From Pseudomonas citronellolis (lineage in GTDB: Bacteria; Pseudomonadota; Gammaproteobacteria; Pseudomonadales; Pseudomonadaceae), in contig NZ_JARJLT010000006.1 in the NCBI RefSeq assembly GCF_029335315.1, forward strand, positions 1 through 35,438: a stretch of 35,438 bases of DNA, given 5' to 3'. The notes below the pieces were generated by a model. The model ran no database searches. It had not been told where the DNA came from and worked only from the letters and a program-made list of their open reading frames with translations. Below are positions 20,296-28,033 of this stretch, piece by piece. Within the stretch, counting starts at the first letter, position 1. Every line of letters starts with the position of its first letter. Made by a program: the position numbers and the translations under genes.

Positions 20296-20325
20296 AAAAA
20301 GCCCCGTCGCGAGACAGGGCTTTTT
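20296..20325 (-). terminator. Intrinsic terminator of rplU-rpmA
   Basis: AAAAAGCCC and GGGCTTTTT form the outer stem, with an inner GTC-GCGA-GAC hairpin after one mismatch. On the minus strand this gives a GC stem and U-tract about 15 bases past the rpmA stop, separating the ribosomal genes from obgE. Confidence 0.88.
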
Positions 20326-20339
20326 CAGTGAGAGCTCGC

Positions 20340-20597
20340 TTAGGCAGCGACGACGCTTACATAGCGACGGCCAAAGGCGCCTTTCACTTCGAACTTGATC
20401 ACGCCGTCGATTTTCGCGAACAGGGTGTGATCCTTGCCCATGCCAACGCCGTAGCCAGCGTGGAACTGGGTGCCGCGCTGACGCACGATGATGTTGCCTG
20501 CTTTGACAGCCTGGCTACCGAACAGCTTCACGCCAAGGCGTTTGCTTTCTGAGTCGCGGCCGTTGCGGGTACTACCGCCAGCTTTTTTGTGTGCCAT
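20340..20597 (-). CDS. rpmA: 50S ribosomal protein L27
   Basis: An 85-residue protein, beginning [20 protein letters not shown] and containing the GVKLFG and GTQFHAG motifs of L27. Its N-terminal tail reaches the peptidyl-transferase centre. There is no Firmicutes-type cleaved N-terminal extension. It is 24 bp downstream of rplU and is followed by a terminator. Confidence 0.98.
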   Translation of the reverse strand: MAHKKAGGSTRNGRDSESKRLGVKLFGSQAVKAGNIIVRQRGTQFHAGYGVGMGKDHTLFAKIDGVIKFEVKGAFGRRYVSVVAA

Positions 20598-20621
20598 GAG
20601 TCATATCCTCCAAAAAAGGAA

Positions 20622-20933
20622 TTAGGCCTGGATGCCGGTGATCTTGATTTCAGTGAACCACTGGCGGTGGCCCTGACGCTTCATGTGGTGCTTACGACGG
20701 CGGAACTTGATGATGCGCACTTTGTCGTGACGGCCGTGGGAAACCACTTCAGCGGTCACTTTGGCACCATCTACCACCGGCAGGCCGATCTTGACGTCGT
20801 CGCCATTGGCAACCAGCAGGATGCGGTCGAAGTTGATGACTTCGCCGGTCGCTACGTCGAGTTTCTCGACCTTGAGGAATTCGCCTTCGGTGACTTTGTG
20901 TTGCTTGCCACCGGTAACAATAACTGCGTACAT
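20622..20933 (-). CDS. rplU: 50S ribosomal protein L21
   Basis: A 103-residue protein of the exact L21 size, starting [20 protein letters not shown] and ending with the [24 protein letters not shown] basic segment. The open frame continues upstream for 67 codons, but MYAVI is the family start, and GGAG lies directly upstream at about 20940-20945. It binds 23S rRNA near L20. First gene of rplU-rpmA, divergent from ispB, an arrangement widely kept in proteobacteria. Confidence 0.97.
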   Translation of the reverse strand: MYAVIVTGGKQHKVTEGEFLKVEKLDVATGEVINFDRILLVANGDDVKIGLPVVDGAKVTAEVVSHGRHDKVRIIKFRRRKHHMKRQGHRQWFTEIKITGIQA

Positions 20934-20967
20934 CTGGATGTCTCCGTTAGACCTGCTCACCCGACGC

Positions 20968-20973
20968 TTTATA
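20968..20973 (-). promoter_or_regulatory. Possible -10 element of the rplU promoter
   Basis: On the minus strand TATAAA lies 35 bp upstream of the rplU start, a reasonable -10 with a 5' leader of about 28 nt. I see no good -35 at the right distance, so this is tentative. Confidence 0.3.
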
Positions 20974-21112
20974 GAAAGAGGAATCGGTCGGCATGGCTGC
21001 ATGGGGCCGGAAAAGCGCCCGTGCAATTGCGTAAGGCAGGGTATGCCAGGGAAGTTCGGGGCCGCGATTGTACGCAAAGCCCGCTGCCGACACAAGCCTC
21101 CCGGGGCCTTCC

Positions 21113-21141
21113 TTGACAGCCCCCACCCCGGCACCTAGCAT
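21113..21141 (+). promoter_or_regulatory. Sigma-70 promoter of ispB
   Basis: TTGACA (21113-21118) is followed after 17 bp by TAGCAT (21136-21141, 4 of 6 matches to TATAAT). This places the transcript start about 25 bases before the ispB ATG at 21173. It also argues against the upstream in-frame ATG at 21140, which is inside the -10 element. Confidence 0.65.
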
Positions 21142-21172
21142 GCCGCGCATTCTTCGAGGAGCGCCTTTCTAC

Positions 21173-22141
21173 ATGCAACCCCAGGCTTTCTATCAGGTGG
21201 TGGCGGACGACTTCACCGCCGTCGACGGTATCATCCGCCGCCAGCTGAGCTCCCGCGTGCCCCTGGTGGAAAAGATCGGCGACTATATCATCTCCGCCGG
21301 CGGCAAGCGCCTGCGCCCACTGCTGGTGCTGCTCAGCGGCAAGGCCCTGGGCCACTCCGGCGACGATCTGCGCCTGCTGGCCGCCACCATCGAGTTCCTG
21401 CACACCTCCACCCTGCTGCACGACGACGTGGTCGACGCCTCCGGCCTGCGCCGTGGCCGCGCCACCGCCAACGCCCAGTGGGGCAACGCCCCCAGCGTGC
21501 TGGTCGGCGACTTCCTCTATGCCCGCTCCTTCGAAATGATGGTCGAGCTCGGCTCCATGCCGGTGATGCGCATCATCTCCCAGGCCACCCGGGTGATCGC
21601 CGAGGGCGAAGTGCTGCAGCTGACCAAGGTGCGCGACGCCAGCACCACCGAAGAGACCTACATGGAAGTCATTCGCGGCAAGACCGCGATGCTCTTCGAG
21701 GCCTCGACCCACAGCGCCGCCGCGCTGATCGACGCGCCGGCGGAACAGGCCGAGGCCCTGCGCCAGTTCGGCGACGCCCTGGGCATCGCCTTCCAGTTGG
21801 TGGATGACCTGCTCGACTACCGCGGCGACGCCAGCACCCTGGGCAAGAACGTCGGCGACGACCTGGCCGAAGGCAAGCCCACCCTGCCGCTGATCGCCAC
21901 CATGCGCGACGGCACCCCGGAACAGGCGCAACTGGTGCGCAAGGCCATCCAGCAGGGCGGCAGCCAGGACCTGGAAGGCATCCGCGCCGCCGTGGAAGCC
22001 GCGGGCGCCCTGGACTACACGGCCAAGCTGGCCCGCGAATACGCGGCCCGCGCCATCGACTGCCTGAAGGTGCTGCCGGACAACGAATACCGCGCCGCGC
22101 TGATCGAGCTCAGCGAGTTCGCGGTCGCCCGCACGCACTGA
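21173..22141 (+). CDS. ispB: Octaprenyl/polyprenyl diphosphate synthase IspB
   Basis: A 322-residue long-chain trans-prenyltransferase making the side chain of ubiquinone from IPP. The first Asp-rich motif is DDVVD at 84-88 (LLHDDVVD), the second DDLLD at 211-215 (QLVDDLLDY). GGKRLRPLLVLL near residue 43 binds IPP. The start MQPQAFYQVV was chosen because the promoter lies between it and earlier in-frame ATGs, and GAGGA at 21156-21160 precedes it. Chain length (C40 or C45) cannot be decided here; Pseudomonas usually has ubiquinone-9. Monocistronic, with a terminator after it. Confidence 0.94.
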   Translation: MQPQAFYQVVADDFTAVDGIIRRQLSSRVPLVEKIGDYIISAGGKRLRPLLVLLSGKALGHSGDDLRLLAATIEFLHTSTLLHDDVVDASGLRRGRATANAQWGNAPSVLVGDFLYARSFEMMVELGSMPVMRIISQATRVIAEGEVLQLTKVRDASTTEETYMEVIRGKTAMLFEASTHSAAALIDAPAEQAEALRQFGDALGIAFQLVDDLLDYRGDASTLGKNVGDDLAEGKPTLPLIATMRDGTPEQAQLVRKAIQQGGSQDLEGIRAAVEAAGALDYTAKLAREYAARAIDCLKVLPDNEYRAALIELSEFAVARTH

Positions 22142-22156
22142 TTCCCGCGTCGACAC

Positions 22157-22190
22157 AACGCCCGCTCGGCCCCGCCGCGCGGGCGTTTTG
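22157..22190 (+). terminator. Intrinsic terminator of ispB
   Basis: ACGCCCGC (22158-22165) pairs with GCGGGCGT (22179-22186) and is followed by TTTG. It starts about 16 bases after the ispB stop. Confidence 0.8.
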
Positions 22191-22265
22191 CATGGCGCGC
22201 GGTTGATCCAGGGCATGGCGCCGGTCGGTCGGCGAAAAAAATCGGTGATAGGGGCTTGCTATTGC

Positions 22266-22290
22266 GATAATAAGAATTATTCTCATTATC
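22266..22290 (+). promoter_or_regulatory. Fur box upstream of small iron-responsive gene
   Basis: GATAATAAGAAT followed by TATTCTCATTATC spans 22266-22290, very close to the Fur consensus of GATAAT repeats arranged about a dyad, with ends GATAAT and ATTATC in place. It is the most AT-rich segment of this neighbourhood and ends 23 bp before the small gene at 22314, so Fe-Fur bound here should block its promoter. Confidence 0.88.
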
Positions 22291-22313
22291 TCGATTGCCA
22301 AGGAGACGCTGAC

Positions 22314-22538
22314 ATGACCTACATGATCGATGCCTGGCTGGACCGCCCCCATCCCTATCTGCGCATCCTCAACCGCGATACCGGCGAGGTCTGCGCCCTG
22401 CTGCAGGACGACGCCCTGGACGAACTGCGCGAGCAGGGCGGCCTGGACCTGCACGAGCTGGGCACCAGCGAACCACAGGTGCTCAAGGAACTGGTGCGCA
22501 ACCTGTTCCTGTTCTGCTACGCCCGCGCGCTGCGCTGA
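22314..22538 (+). CDS. Small Fur-regulated protein of unknown function
   Basis: A 74-residue protein beginning MTYMIDAWLDRPHPYLRILN, then DTGEVCALLQDDALDEL and a C-terminal NLFLFCYARALR. No known domain is recognised; no signal peptide or clear membrane segment. AAGGAG at 22300-22305 gives an excellent ribosome-binding site for the ATG at 22314; the longer open frame upstream crosses the Fur box and is not used. From the gene order it corresponds to PA4570 of P. aeruginosa, which I recall as strongly induced by iron starvation. Two cysteines are present. Role unknown: the Fur box implies work during iron limitation, possibly with a partner protein or RNA. Confidence 0.85.
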   Translation: MTYMIDAWLDRPHPYLRILNRDTGEVCALLQDDALDELREQGGLDLHELGTSEPQVLKELVRNLFLFCYARALR

Positions 22539-22574
22539 ACGCCGCGACTGTTCGCGGGAGCGACGGGGCTTCCG

Positions 22575-22675
22575 CAGGAGCGGACCTTGTCCGCGATAGC
22601 CGGATGTATCGGCGCGGATCGCGGATGAGATCCGCTCCTACGCAGCCCTCCCACGCCATTCCAGTGTAGGAGCGC
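22575..22675. repeat. REP-like palindromes (GGAGCGGA family)
   Basis: CAGGAGCGGACCTTGTCCGC starts at 22575 and is mirrored by GCGGATGAGATCCGCTCCTA from 22621; a third, incomplete GTAGGAGCG unit sits at 22666-22674. This is a very common Pseudomonas intergenic element, different from the two other families here. The rest of the 290-bp gap between the small Fur-controlled gene and fklB is GC-rich and holds only the hairpin at 22789-22818; no gene is seen. In PAO1 I recall a cytochrome c gene at this position. Confidence 0.82.
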
Positions 22676-22788
22676 GAGAACCGGAGCGGGATGTACAGGT
22701 TTTCTTGCGGTGGCGCAGGACGCGCCATCCGCACGGCCGCCGCCCGGGAGGCGGTCGTGCATCCGGGGCCGCGTGGAGCCCCGCGCGG

Positions 22789-22818
22789 GCCACGGCGGCC
22801 AGGGAAGGCCACCGTGGC
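22789..22818 (-). terminator. Hairpin after fklB
   Basis: GCCACGGCGGCC (22789-22800) pairs with GGCCACCGTGGC (22807-22818) with one mismatch and a 6-nt loop. It begins 11 bases past the fklB stop on the minus strand. There is no U-tract, so it may terminate weakly or protect the 3' end. Confidence 0.5.
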
Positions 22819-22828
22819 GAGCTGCTCG

Positions 22829-23446
22829 TCAGAGGATGTCGAGCAGTTCGACGTCGAACACCAGGGTGCTGTGCGGCGGGATGCTGCCGACCGACTGCGC
22901 GCCGTAGGCCAGTTCGGCCGGCACGTGCAGGCGCCATTTGCTGCCGGTATTCATCAGTTGCAGGGCCTCGACCCAGCCGGCGATCACGCCGCCCACCGGG
23001 AACTCGGCCGGCTGGCCGCGCTGGTAGGAGCTGTCGAACACGCTGCCGTCGACCAGGGTGCCGTGGTAGTGGGTGCGCACGGTGTCCTCGCGGGACGGCT
23101 TGGCGCCTTCGCCGGCGACCAGCACTTCGTACTGCAGGCCCGACGGCAGGACGGTGACGCCCTCACGCTTGGCGTTTTCGACCAGGTAGGCCTTGCCTTC
23201 GGCGGCGGCGGCATCGGCCTTGGCCTGGGCTTCGGCCTGCATGCGCTCGCGGATCACCTGGAAACTGGCCGACAGCTGTTCGACCGGGACCCGGCTCTCG
23301 ACACTGGCGAAAGCGTCGGACAGGCCGGCCAGCACCGCGTCCAGGGTCATGCCCGGAACCGGGTTCTCGCGCAGCTGGTCGCCCAGCTGGCGGCCAATGC
23401 CGTAGCTGACGCGGGCTTCGTCGGTGGAAAGGTTGAGTTCGCTCAT
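22829..23446 (-). CDS. fklB: FKBP-type peptidyl-prolyl isomerase FklB (FKBP22-like)
   Basis: A 205-residue two-domain isomerase. The N-terminal helical dimerisation domain (about 1-95) has SYGIGRQLGDQLREN and an Ala-rich coiled helix AEAQAKADAAAAEGKAY. The C-terminal FKBP domain (about 100-205) contains VRTHYHGTLVDGSVFDSSY, GVIAGWVEALQLM, AYGAQSVGSIPPHSTLVFDV and ELLDIL, with the canonical active-site residues. There is no signal peptide, so it is cytosolic like E. coli FklB rather than a Mip-type surface protein. It is the last gene of a minus-strand series but is separated from the next by 70 bp. Confidence 0.94.
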   Translation of the reverse strand: MSELNLSTDEARVSYGIGRQLGDQLRENPVPGMTLDAVLAGLSDAFASVESRVPVEQLSASFQVIRERMQAEAQAKADAAAAEGKAYLVENAKREGVTVLPSGLQYEVLVAGEGAKPSREDTVRTHYHGTLVDGSVFDSSYQRGQPAEFPVGGVIAGWVEALQLMNTGSKWRLHVPAELAYGAQSVGSIPPHSTLVFDVELLDIL

Positions 23447-23516
23447 GGCGGGGCTCCGCTGGGGTGAAAAAGGGCGGCCAGCCTAGCACAGACCTCCGCC
23501 CCACCCCACCTCGGCC

Positions 23517-23816
23517 TCAATGCAGCGGAATCGGCACGCCTTCGTCGTTCAGCGCGCTGCCGCCCTGGGCCCCGCACATCTCGTCCTGGACCACGGCGTG
23601 GACCAGCTGGAAGGGAATCGGCGGCAGGGCCGTCAGCAACTCGCGGGCGTGCTGCACCGAGCGCACCCCGAGCACATGGCCCTTGGCGTCCTGGATCGGG
23701 AAGAAGCGCTGGCCCACGCGTGCCTCCAGCACGTAGATGCCACCCTCCAGGGATACCAGATGCAGCTCGTCGATATCCCCGGCGAGTGAACGATTGGTCA
23801 GCTCTTGCAGGTTCAT
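23517..23816 (-). CDS. DUF6482-like hypothetical protein
   Basis: A 99-residue cytosolic protein starting MNLQELTNRSLAGDIDELHL followed by VSLEGGIYVLEARVG. I place it with the Pseudomonas DUF6482 family from this N-terminal pattern and the length; it is the positional equivalent of PA4573. It looks like a small alpha/beta domain with an SVQHAREL helix and a conserved Cys near position 81 (DEMCGAQGG). No function is known. ATG at 23814-23816 has GGAGGTG upstream on the minus strand. Neighbours give no clear pathway. Confidence 0.82.
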   Translation of the reverse strand: MNLQELTNRSLAGDIDELHLVSLEGGIYVLEARVGQRFFPIQDAKGHVLGVRSVQHARELLTALPPIPFQLVHAVVQDEMCGAQGGSALNDEGVPIPLH

Positions 23817-23889
23817 TGCGCACCTCCAGGCTAGGGACTCACGCAGCCAGTGTCGTACACCCCGGCCGGCGCGCCCAGCGCAAACGACA

Positions 23890-23917
23890 CCGCCCGTCAG
23901 TTGTGGCTGACGGGCGG
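23890..23917 (-). terminator. Hairpin terminator of the UPF0114 gene
   Basis: A perfect 11-bp stem, CCGCCCGTCAG (23890-23900) and CTGACGGGCGG (23907-23917), with loop TTGTGG. It begins 23 bases after the stop of the UPF0114 gene on the minus strand; the downstream U-tract is poor (GTGTCGTTTG). Confidence 0.65.
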
Positions 23918-23940
23918 CGTGCTGGAGGCGGGAAAAGCGA

Positions 23941-24435
23941 TCAGTGGTCGTGACGGGTGAGCTTGTCCAGGTAGCCCATGGCGAAGGCGGAGAGGACGAA
24001 GGTGAGGTGGATGATCACGTACCACATCAGCTTGTTGTCCTCGACGTTCTTCGCATCCATGAAGATGCGCAGCAGGTGGATCGAGGAGATCGCCACGATG
24101 GACGCGGCCACCTTGTTCTTCAACGAGCCGGCGTCCATCTTGCCGAGCCAGCTGAGCTTTTCCTTGCCTTCCTCGATGTCCAGCTGCGAGACGAAGTTCT
24201 CGTAGCCGGAGAACATCACCATCACCAGCAGGCCGCCGACCAGGGCCATGTCGATCAGCGACAGCAGCACCAGGATCAGGTCCGCCTCGGCGATCGAGAA
24301 GATCGACGGGAGGATATGCAGGATTTCCTGGAAGAACTTGATGGTCAGCGCCAGCAGCGCCAGCGACAGGCCGATATAGACCGGCGCCAGCAGCCAGCGG
24401 GCCGCGTACATGGTGTTTTCGATGAAGCGTTCCAT
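23941..24435 (-). CDS. UPF0114 (YqhA-like) inner-membrane protein
   Basis: A 164-residue membrane protein of the UPF0114 family. Start [20 protein letters not shown] is the family N-terminus. Four hydrophobic segments are visible, roughly 12-34 ([19 protein letters not shown]), 50-75 ([20 protein letters not shown]), 105-122 and 130-150. Between them are the conserved [10 protein letters not shown] and [20 protein letters not shown] (cytosolic). Role unknown; channel-like or transport functions have been proposed for the family. A GTG three codons upstream (24442-24444) is possible but lacks a ribosome-binding site; known family members begin at MERF. Confidence 0.9.
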   Translation of the reverse strand: MERFIENTMYAARWLLAPVYIGLSLALLALTIKFFQEILHILPSIFSIAEADLILVLLSLIDMALVGGLLVMVMFSGYENFVSQLDIEEGKEKLSWLGKMDAGSLKNKVAASIVAISSIHLLRIFMDAKNVEDNKLMWYVIIHLTFVLSAFAMGYLDKLTRHDH

Positions 24436-24506
24436 GGCCTTCACGGGGGAGTCAGAAATGGCGGAGGAGTATAACTGAAGGGCCGCGCCAAGTTATCCCG
24501 CCAATC

Positions 24507-24515
24507 TGTGGATAA
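24507..24515 (-). promoter_or_regulatory. Perfect DnaA-box sequence
   Basis: TTATCCACA on the minus strand matches the 9-bp DnaA consensus exactly. It sits 72 bp upstream of the UPF0114 gene, within a short AT-rich patch. A single box can occur by chance or act in DnaA-dependent control; a second cluster of near-matches lies at 25010-25043. Confidence 0.4.
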
Positions 24516-24601
24516 ATATGTGCAGGAGTTCGGGATGAACGGTTCGAGCCCACGCCTGGCGGGGCCTGAAGCCAGCTGATCAAGGACTACACAGTTGCCT
24601 T

Positions 24602-24943
24602 TCAGGACTCCGGGCGGAACTGGTAATCACCGAAGTGGCGCGTTCGCTCGCCATTGAGGCGGCGCAGTTCGGCCTGCAGGTGCAACTGCCAGATCGGCGG
24701 GTCGTCGGCGGCGACATAGCCCTGCTGGGCCAGGCAATCGGCGATCGCGTCGAGTACGCCTTCGGCCACGAAAGGCCCGTGGAATGGGCCCTGGGCCTTG
24801 ATGGCGGTGGGCTGGGCCCCCGCCATGCCGGCAGCGCAGAGCAACGTCCAGAGTCCATTCTCTCCGGCCAGCGGCCTGATCGCGCACTCGATGCGCGTGG
24901 TCAGCCCCAGACAGGGGCGGATAAGGCAGAGGTTACGCGGCAT
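24602..24943 (-). CDS. Conserved Pseudomonas hypothetical protein
   Basis: A 113-residue protein starting MPRNLCLIRPCLGLTTRIEC with a further PLAGENGLWTLLCAAGMAGA and a C-terminal HLQAELRRLNGERTRHFGDY. It is not recognised as any named family; by position it matches PA4575. Codon use and third-position GC look like its neighbours, so I regard it as real. Four cysteines in the first 40 residues are notable. The pattern EGVLDAIADCLAQQGYVAAD suggests a compact domain with a helix. It lies between the UPF0114 gene and the Lon-like protease on the same strand, with gaps on both sides, so it is probably expressed on its own. Confidence 0.72.
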   Translation of the reverse strand: MPRNLCLIRPCLGLTTRIECAIRPLAGENGLWTLLCAAGMAGAQPTAIKAQGPFHGPFVAEGVLDAIADCLAQQGYVAADDPPIWQLHLQAELRRLNGERTRHFGDYQFRPES

Positions 24944-25009
24944 GGCGGCACCCTCGCGGTTGTCCTGATTTCGAGCCTACACCCGGGGTTGACCCCGGGA
25001 AAGCCCGTT

Positions 25010-25043
25010 TTATCCACGATAGCTGTGGATATCGTTGTGGACA
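25010..25043. repeat. Inverted repeat built from DnaA-box-like sequences
   Basis: TATCCAC (25011-25017) and GTGGATA (25025-25031) form a perfect 7-bp inverted repeat with a 7-bp spacer. Read as boxes, TTATCCACG and ATATCCACA are each one mismatch from the DnaA consensus, and TGTGGACA follows at 25036-25043. The site lies in the gap between the orphan gene ending upstream at 24943 and the Lon-like gene. It could be an operator of the minus-strand gene starting at 24943. Confidence 0.45.
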
Positions 25044-25066
25044 CCACGGGGGCAACGCCGCCCGTC

Positions 25067-25090
25067 AGGCGTGGCTGCTGGCCGCCACGC
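25067..25090 (-). terminator. Hairpin after the Lon-like protease gene
   Basis: GGCGTGGC (25067-25074) pairs with GCCACGCC (25083-25090) over an 8-nt loop, 26 bases past the stop codon at 25116-25118. There is no U-tract, so it is a weak terminator candidate. Confidence 0.4.
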
Positions 25091-25115
25091 CGCTGGTCAA
25101 GGACTGGCCAATGGC

Positions 25116-27593
25116 TCAGTCACTGTCCTTCTTCTTGCGCGCGCGCTCCTTCTCCACTTCCGGCTTGGCGGCCTTGGCGGCAGGCGGAGCTTCCTTGACG
25201 GGCTTTTCCTTCTCCTCTTCCTCCATGCCCATGGCATGGATTTCCTTCAGCCGCTCGACCACCCGGTAGTTGACGCTGCCGGCCGGGAACTGGCCCTTGG
25301 CGTCCGGCGCGCCGGCCGCCTGGCCGACCAGCAGGCCCAGCGCCTCGTCGACATGGCGCACCGCGTAGACATGGAACTGACCGTTGCGCACCGCTTGCAG
25401 CACGCGCTCGTCGAGCATCAGGGTGGTGACGTTGGAGCGCGGGATGATGACCCCCTGCTCGCCGGTCAGGCCGCGCGCCTCGCAGAGGCGGAAGAAGCCT
25501 TCGATCTTCTCGTTGACCCCACCGACCGCCTGCACTTCGCCGAACTGGTTGATCGAGCCGGTGATGGCGAAGCACTGCCGCAGCGGCGTGCGCGACAGCG
25601 CCGAGATCAGCGTGCAGACCTCGCCGAGCGAGGCGCTGTCGCCGTCGACGTAGCCGTAGGACTGTTCCAGGGCGATGCTCGCGGAGATTTCCAGCGGGTA
25701 TTCCTGGGCGTAGCGGCTGCCCAGGTAGCCGGTGAGGATCATCACGCCCTTGGAGTGGATCGACTGGCCCAGGCTGACTTCGCGCTCGATGTCGACGATG
25801 CCGCTGCCGCCCGGATAGACGGTGGCGGAGATGCGCGCCGGCACGCCGAACACCGAGTCGCCCACCTCGAGCACGGTCAGGCCGTTGCACTTGCCGACGG
25901 CGGCGCCTTCGGTGTCGATCAGCACGATGCCGGCCAGCATGTCGTCGAGGATCCGCGCCGACACGCGGCCGGTACGGGTTTCCTTGGCCTTGAGGGCGCG
26001 CTCGATATGGCCCAGGTCGGTGACCGGCTCATTCGCCAGGTGGCGGATGAAGTCGGCCTCGCTGACCAGCTGGAACAGGTCGCCGATGCGCGCCGACAGG
26101 CGCCCCTGGTGCTCGGCCAGGCGCGCGCTGTAGGTGGCCAGGCGCGCCACGGCGTTGCCGGTCAGCGGCGCCAGGCCCTCTTCCGAGGTGCGCGTCTTGA
26201 GCAGCTGGGCGAACTGTTCGAGGCTGTCCTCGCCCAGCGGGATGTCCTCGTCGAAATCGACCAGGACGCGGAACATCTCCTGGAAGTCCGGATCGAGGTC
26301 CTGCAGGGTGTAGTAGATCTGTCGCGAGCCGATGATGATGACCTTGATCTGCAGCGGGATCACCTGCGGGGTCAGGGTCATGGCGGCCAGGCGGCCGAGT
26401 TCGGCCAGCGGCGACTCCATCTTCAGCTGGCGCGACTGCAGGGCGCGCTTGAGCGCGTCCCAGACGAAGGGTTCGCCCAGCAGCTTCTCCGCCTCCAGCA
26501 CCAGGAAGCCGCCATTGGCGCGATGCAGCGCACCCGGCCGCAGCTGGCGGTAGGTGGTGTAGAGCGCGCCCTGGTCGGAGGCGTATTCGATGCGCCCGAA
26601 CAGGTTGTCGTAGGTCGGGTGCGACTCGAAGATCACCGGCGCACCGCTGGTGGCGTGGTGGCCGATCACCTGGTTGGGGGCGTATTGCTCCTGCAGCATC
26701 TGCTTGCGCTGGGCGTCGCTGCGCTCGGTGTCCACCAGTTGGTCGACCACGGTCTTCAGCAGGTTCAGCTGCATGGCCTGCAGGTAGGCGCAGACCCCGG
26801 AATTGTTGTTGTACTTCTCCACCAACGGCGCCAGCAGCGGCTGCAGGGCCAGGGTGATGGTCTCTTCGTTGAGCTGGCGCAGCTGGTTGCTCGACTCGCG
26901 CTTCCATTGCGGCAGGCTCGCCAGCTCCTCGTTGAGCTGCTCCTCGAGGTCGGCGATGTCGCCGTGGAAACGCTCGCGCTCGTCTTCCGGCAGCTGGGCG
27001 AATTCGGCTTCGTCGAGGGCCTTGCCGTCCTTCATCGGGGTGAAGGCGATGTTCGAGCTGTCGCGGTAGAGGGCGACTTCCTTCTCCAGCGCCAGGCGCT
27101 CGACGGTGTCCAGGGCCTTGTCGTAGCGTTGGTTGAAGGCGCGGTCGATGGCGCTCTTCTTCTGCTGGTAGGCGGGGTTCTCGAACACCGAGGGGAAGGT
27201 CGACAGGAGGTTCTCGATCAGCAGGTCGAGGTCCGCGCCGAAGTCGGCGGCGCTGCCCGGCGGCAGTTCGATGGAACGCGGCTCGCGGGATTCGTCGAAA
27301 TTGTTGACGTAGACCCAATCCGCCGGAGTCGGCAGGCGCTTGCCTTCAGCCTTCAGATAACGCTGAACGAAGGAGAAGCGACCAGTGCCCGGCTCACCCA
27401 TGACGAACACGTTGTAGCCCGGCCGCGGCATCGCCACGCCGAACTGCAGGGCCTCCACCGCACGCTCCTGGCCGAGAACGCCGAGGAAAGGGTCGAGATC
27501 GTCGGTGCTGTCGAAGGGAAACTGCTCGGGCGAGAAGGGACGGGTCAGTTCATCAGGCGCCAGGCGCAGGCCAGCGGCAACGGATTGGGGCAT
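25116..27593 (-). CDS. Lon-related ATP-dependent protease (AAA_32 / Lon_C type)
   Basis: An 825-residue cytosolic protease of the LonB/YcbZ-like group. The N-terminal ATPase has a P-loop-like GEPGTGR at 66-72, with Arg where Lys is usual in Walker A, then VYVNNFDESREPRSIELPPG, a long helical insertion rich in Glu and Gln, and a Walker-B-like GGFLVLEAEKLL. The C-terminal Lon protease domain has the catalytic Ser653 (DGDSAS) and Lys696 (GGVNEKIEGF), 43 residues apart as in E. coli Lon (679 and 722). The tail is Lys/Glu-rich and low-complexity. Start MPQSVAAGLRLAPDELTRPF has AAGGA seven bases before it; a much longer open frame upstream runs over the dksA-like gene in another frame. Substrates are unknown. 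Orthologue by position: PA4576. Confidence 0.92.
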   Translation of the reverse strand: MPQSVAAGLRLAPDELTRPFSPEQFPFDSTDDLDPFLGVLGQERAVEALQFGVAMPRPGYNVFVMGEPGTGRFSFVQRYLKAEGKRLPTPADWVYVNNFDESREPRSIELPPGSAADFGADLDLLIENLLSTFPSVFENPAYQQKKSAIDRAFNQRYDKALDTVERLALEKEVALYRDSSNIAFTPMKDGKALDEAEFAQLPEDERERFHGDIADLEEQLNEELASLPQWKRESSNQLRQLNEETITLALQPLLAPLVEKYNNNSGVCAYLQAMQLNLLKTVVDQLVDTERSDAQRKQMLQEQYAPNQVIGHHATSGAPVIFESHPTYDNLFGRIEYASDQGALYTTYRQLRPGALHRANGGFLVLEAEKLLGEPFVWDALKRALQSRQLKMESPLAELGRLAAMTLTPQVIPLQIKVIIIGSRQIYYTLQDLDPDFQEMFRVLVDFDEDIPLGEDSLEQFAQLLKTRTSEEGLAPLTGNAVARLATYSARLAEHQGRLSARIGDLFQLVSEADFIRHLANEPVTDLGHIERALKAKETRTGRVSARILDDMLAGIVLIDTEGAAVGKCNGLTVLEVGDSVFGVPARISATVYPGGSGIVDIEREVSLGQSIHSKGVMILTGYLGSRYAQEYPLEISASIALEQSYGYVDGDSASLGEVCTLISALSRTPLRQCFAITGSINQFGEVQAVGGVNEKIEGFFRLCEARGLTGEQGVIIPRSNVTTLMLDERVLQAVRNGQFHVYAVRHVDEALGLLVGQAAGAPDAKGQFPAGSVNYRVVERLKEIHAMGMEEEEKEKPVKEAPPAAKAAKPEVEKERARKKKDSD

Positions 27594-27690
27594 CGGAGAT
27601 CCTTGCATCGGGCGGCACGAGGCCGCGGAGAGTTGTCCGCATTCTCGCGCTGCCCGCGCGCCACTGGCAAGGCGCTTGGCGTCCCCGGCG

Positions 27691-28020
27691 TCAGTTCTCC
27701 AGATCGGCGCAGCGCAGGCAGTGTTCGGCCGCCGGCAGGGCGCGCAGACGCCGGCCCTCGATGGCCTCGCCGCAGCGCGCGCATTCGCCGTAGGTACCGT
27801 CCGCCAGACGCAGGCGCGCCAGGCCCACCTGGCGCATGCCGGCCTCGGCTTCGGCCAGCAGCGCGCGCAACACGTCGTCGTTCTGCCGCTGCTGGGCCTG
27901 CTCGGCGAAGTCCGGCGAGTGGGTGCGGCCGAGATCGCGGCGGATCGCCTCGGCGCGCTGGGAATATTCGGCGGCCAGCGCATCCAGCGCAGGGCGGGGA
28001 TCGAAGTCGACTGCGGCCAT
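27691..28020 (-). CDS. DksA/TraR-family C4 zinc-finger protein
   Basis: A 109-residue protein with an N-terminal helical hairpin and a C-terminal zinc finger of Cys80, Cys83, Cys101 and Cys104 (YGECARCGEAI and HCLRCADLEN). This is the TraR/DksA_TraR architecture in short form: DksA is about 150 residues. All four cysteines are kept, unlike the zinc-free DksA2 of P. aeruginosa. The coiled-coil tip lacks an obvious DxxDxA motif, so binding to RNA polymerase and ppGpp-like effects are uncertain. It lies upstream of the Lon-like protease on the same strand, 97 bp apart. By position it is PA4577. Confidence 0.9.
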   Translation of the reverse strand: MAAVDFDPRPALDALAAEYSQRAEAIRRDLGRTHSPDFAEQAQQRQNDDVLRALLAEAEAGMRQVGLARLRLADGTYGECARCGEAIEGRRLRALPAAEHCLRCADLEN

Positions 28021-28033
28021 GATGGCCCTCCAG

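Noticed and set aside
25035-28022. 995-residue plus-strand open frame
   Set aside because: Antisense shadow of the Lon-like protease and dksA-like genes.
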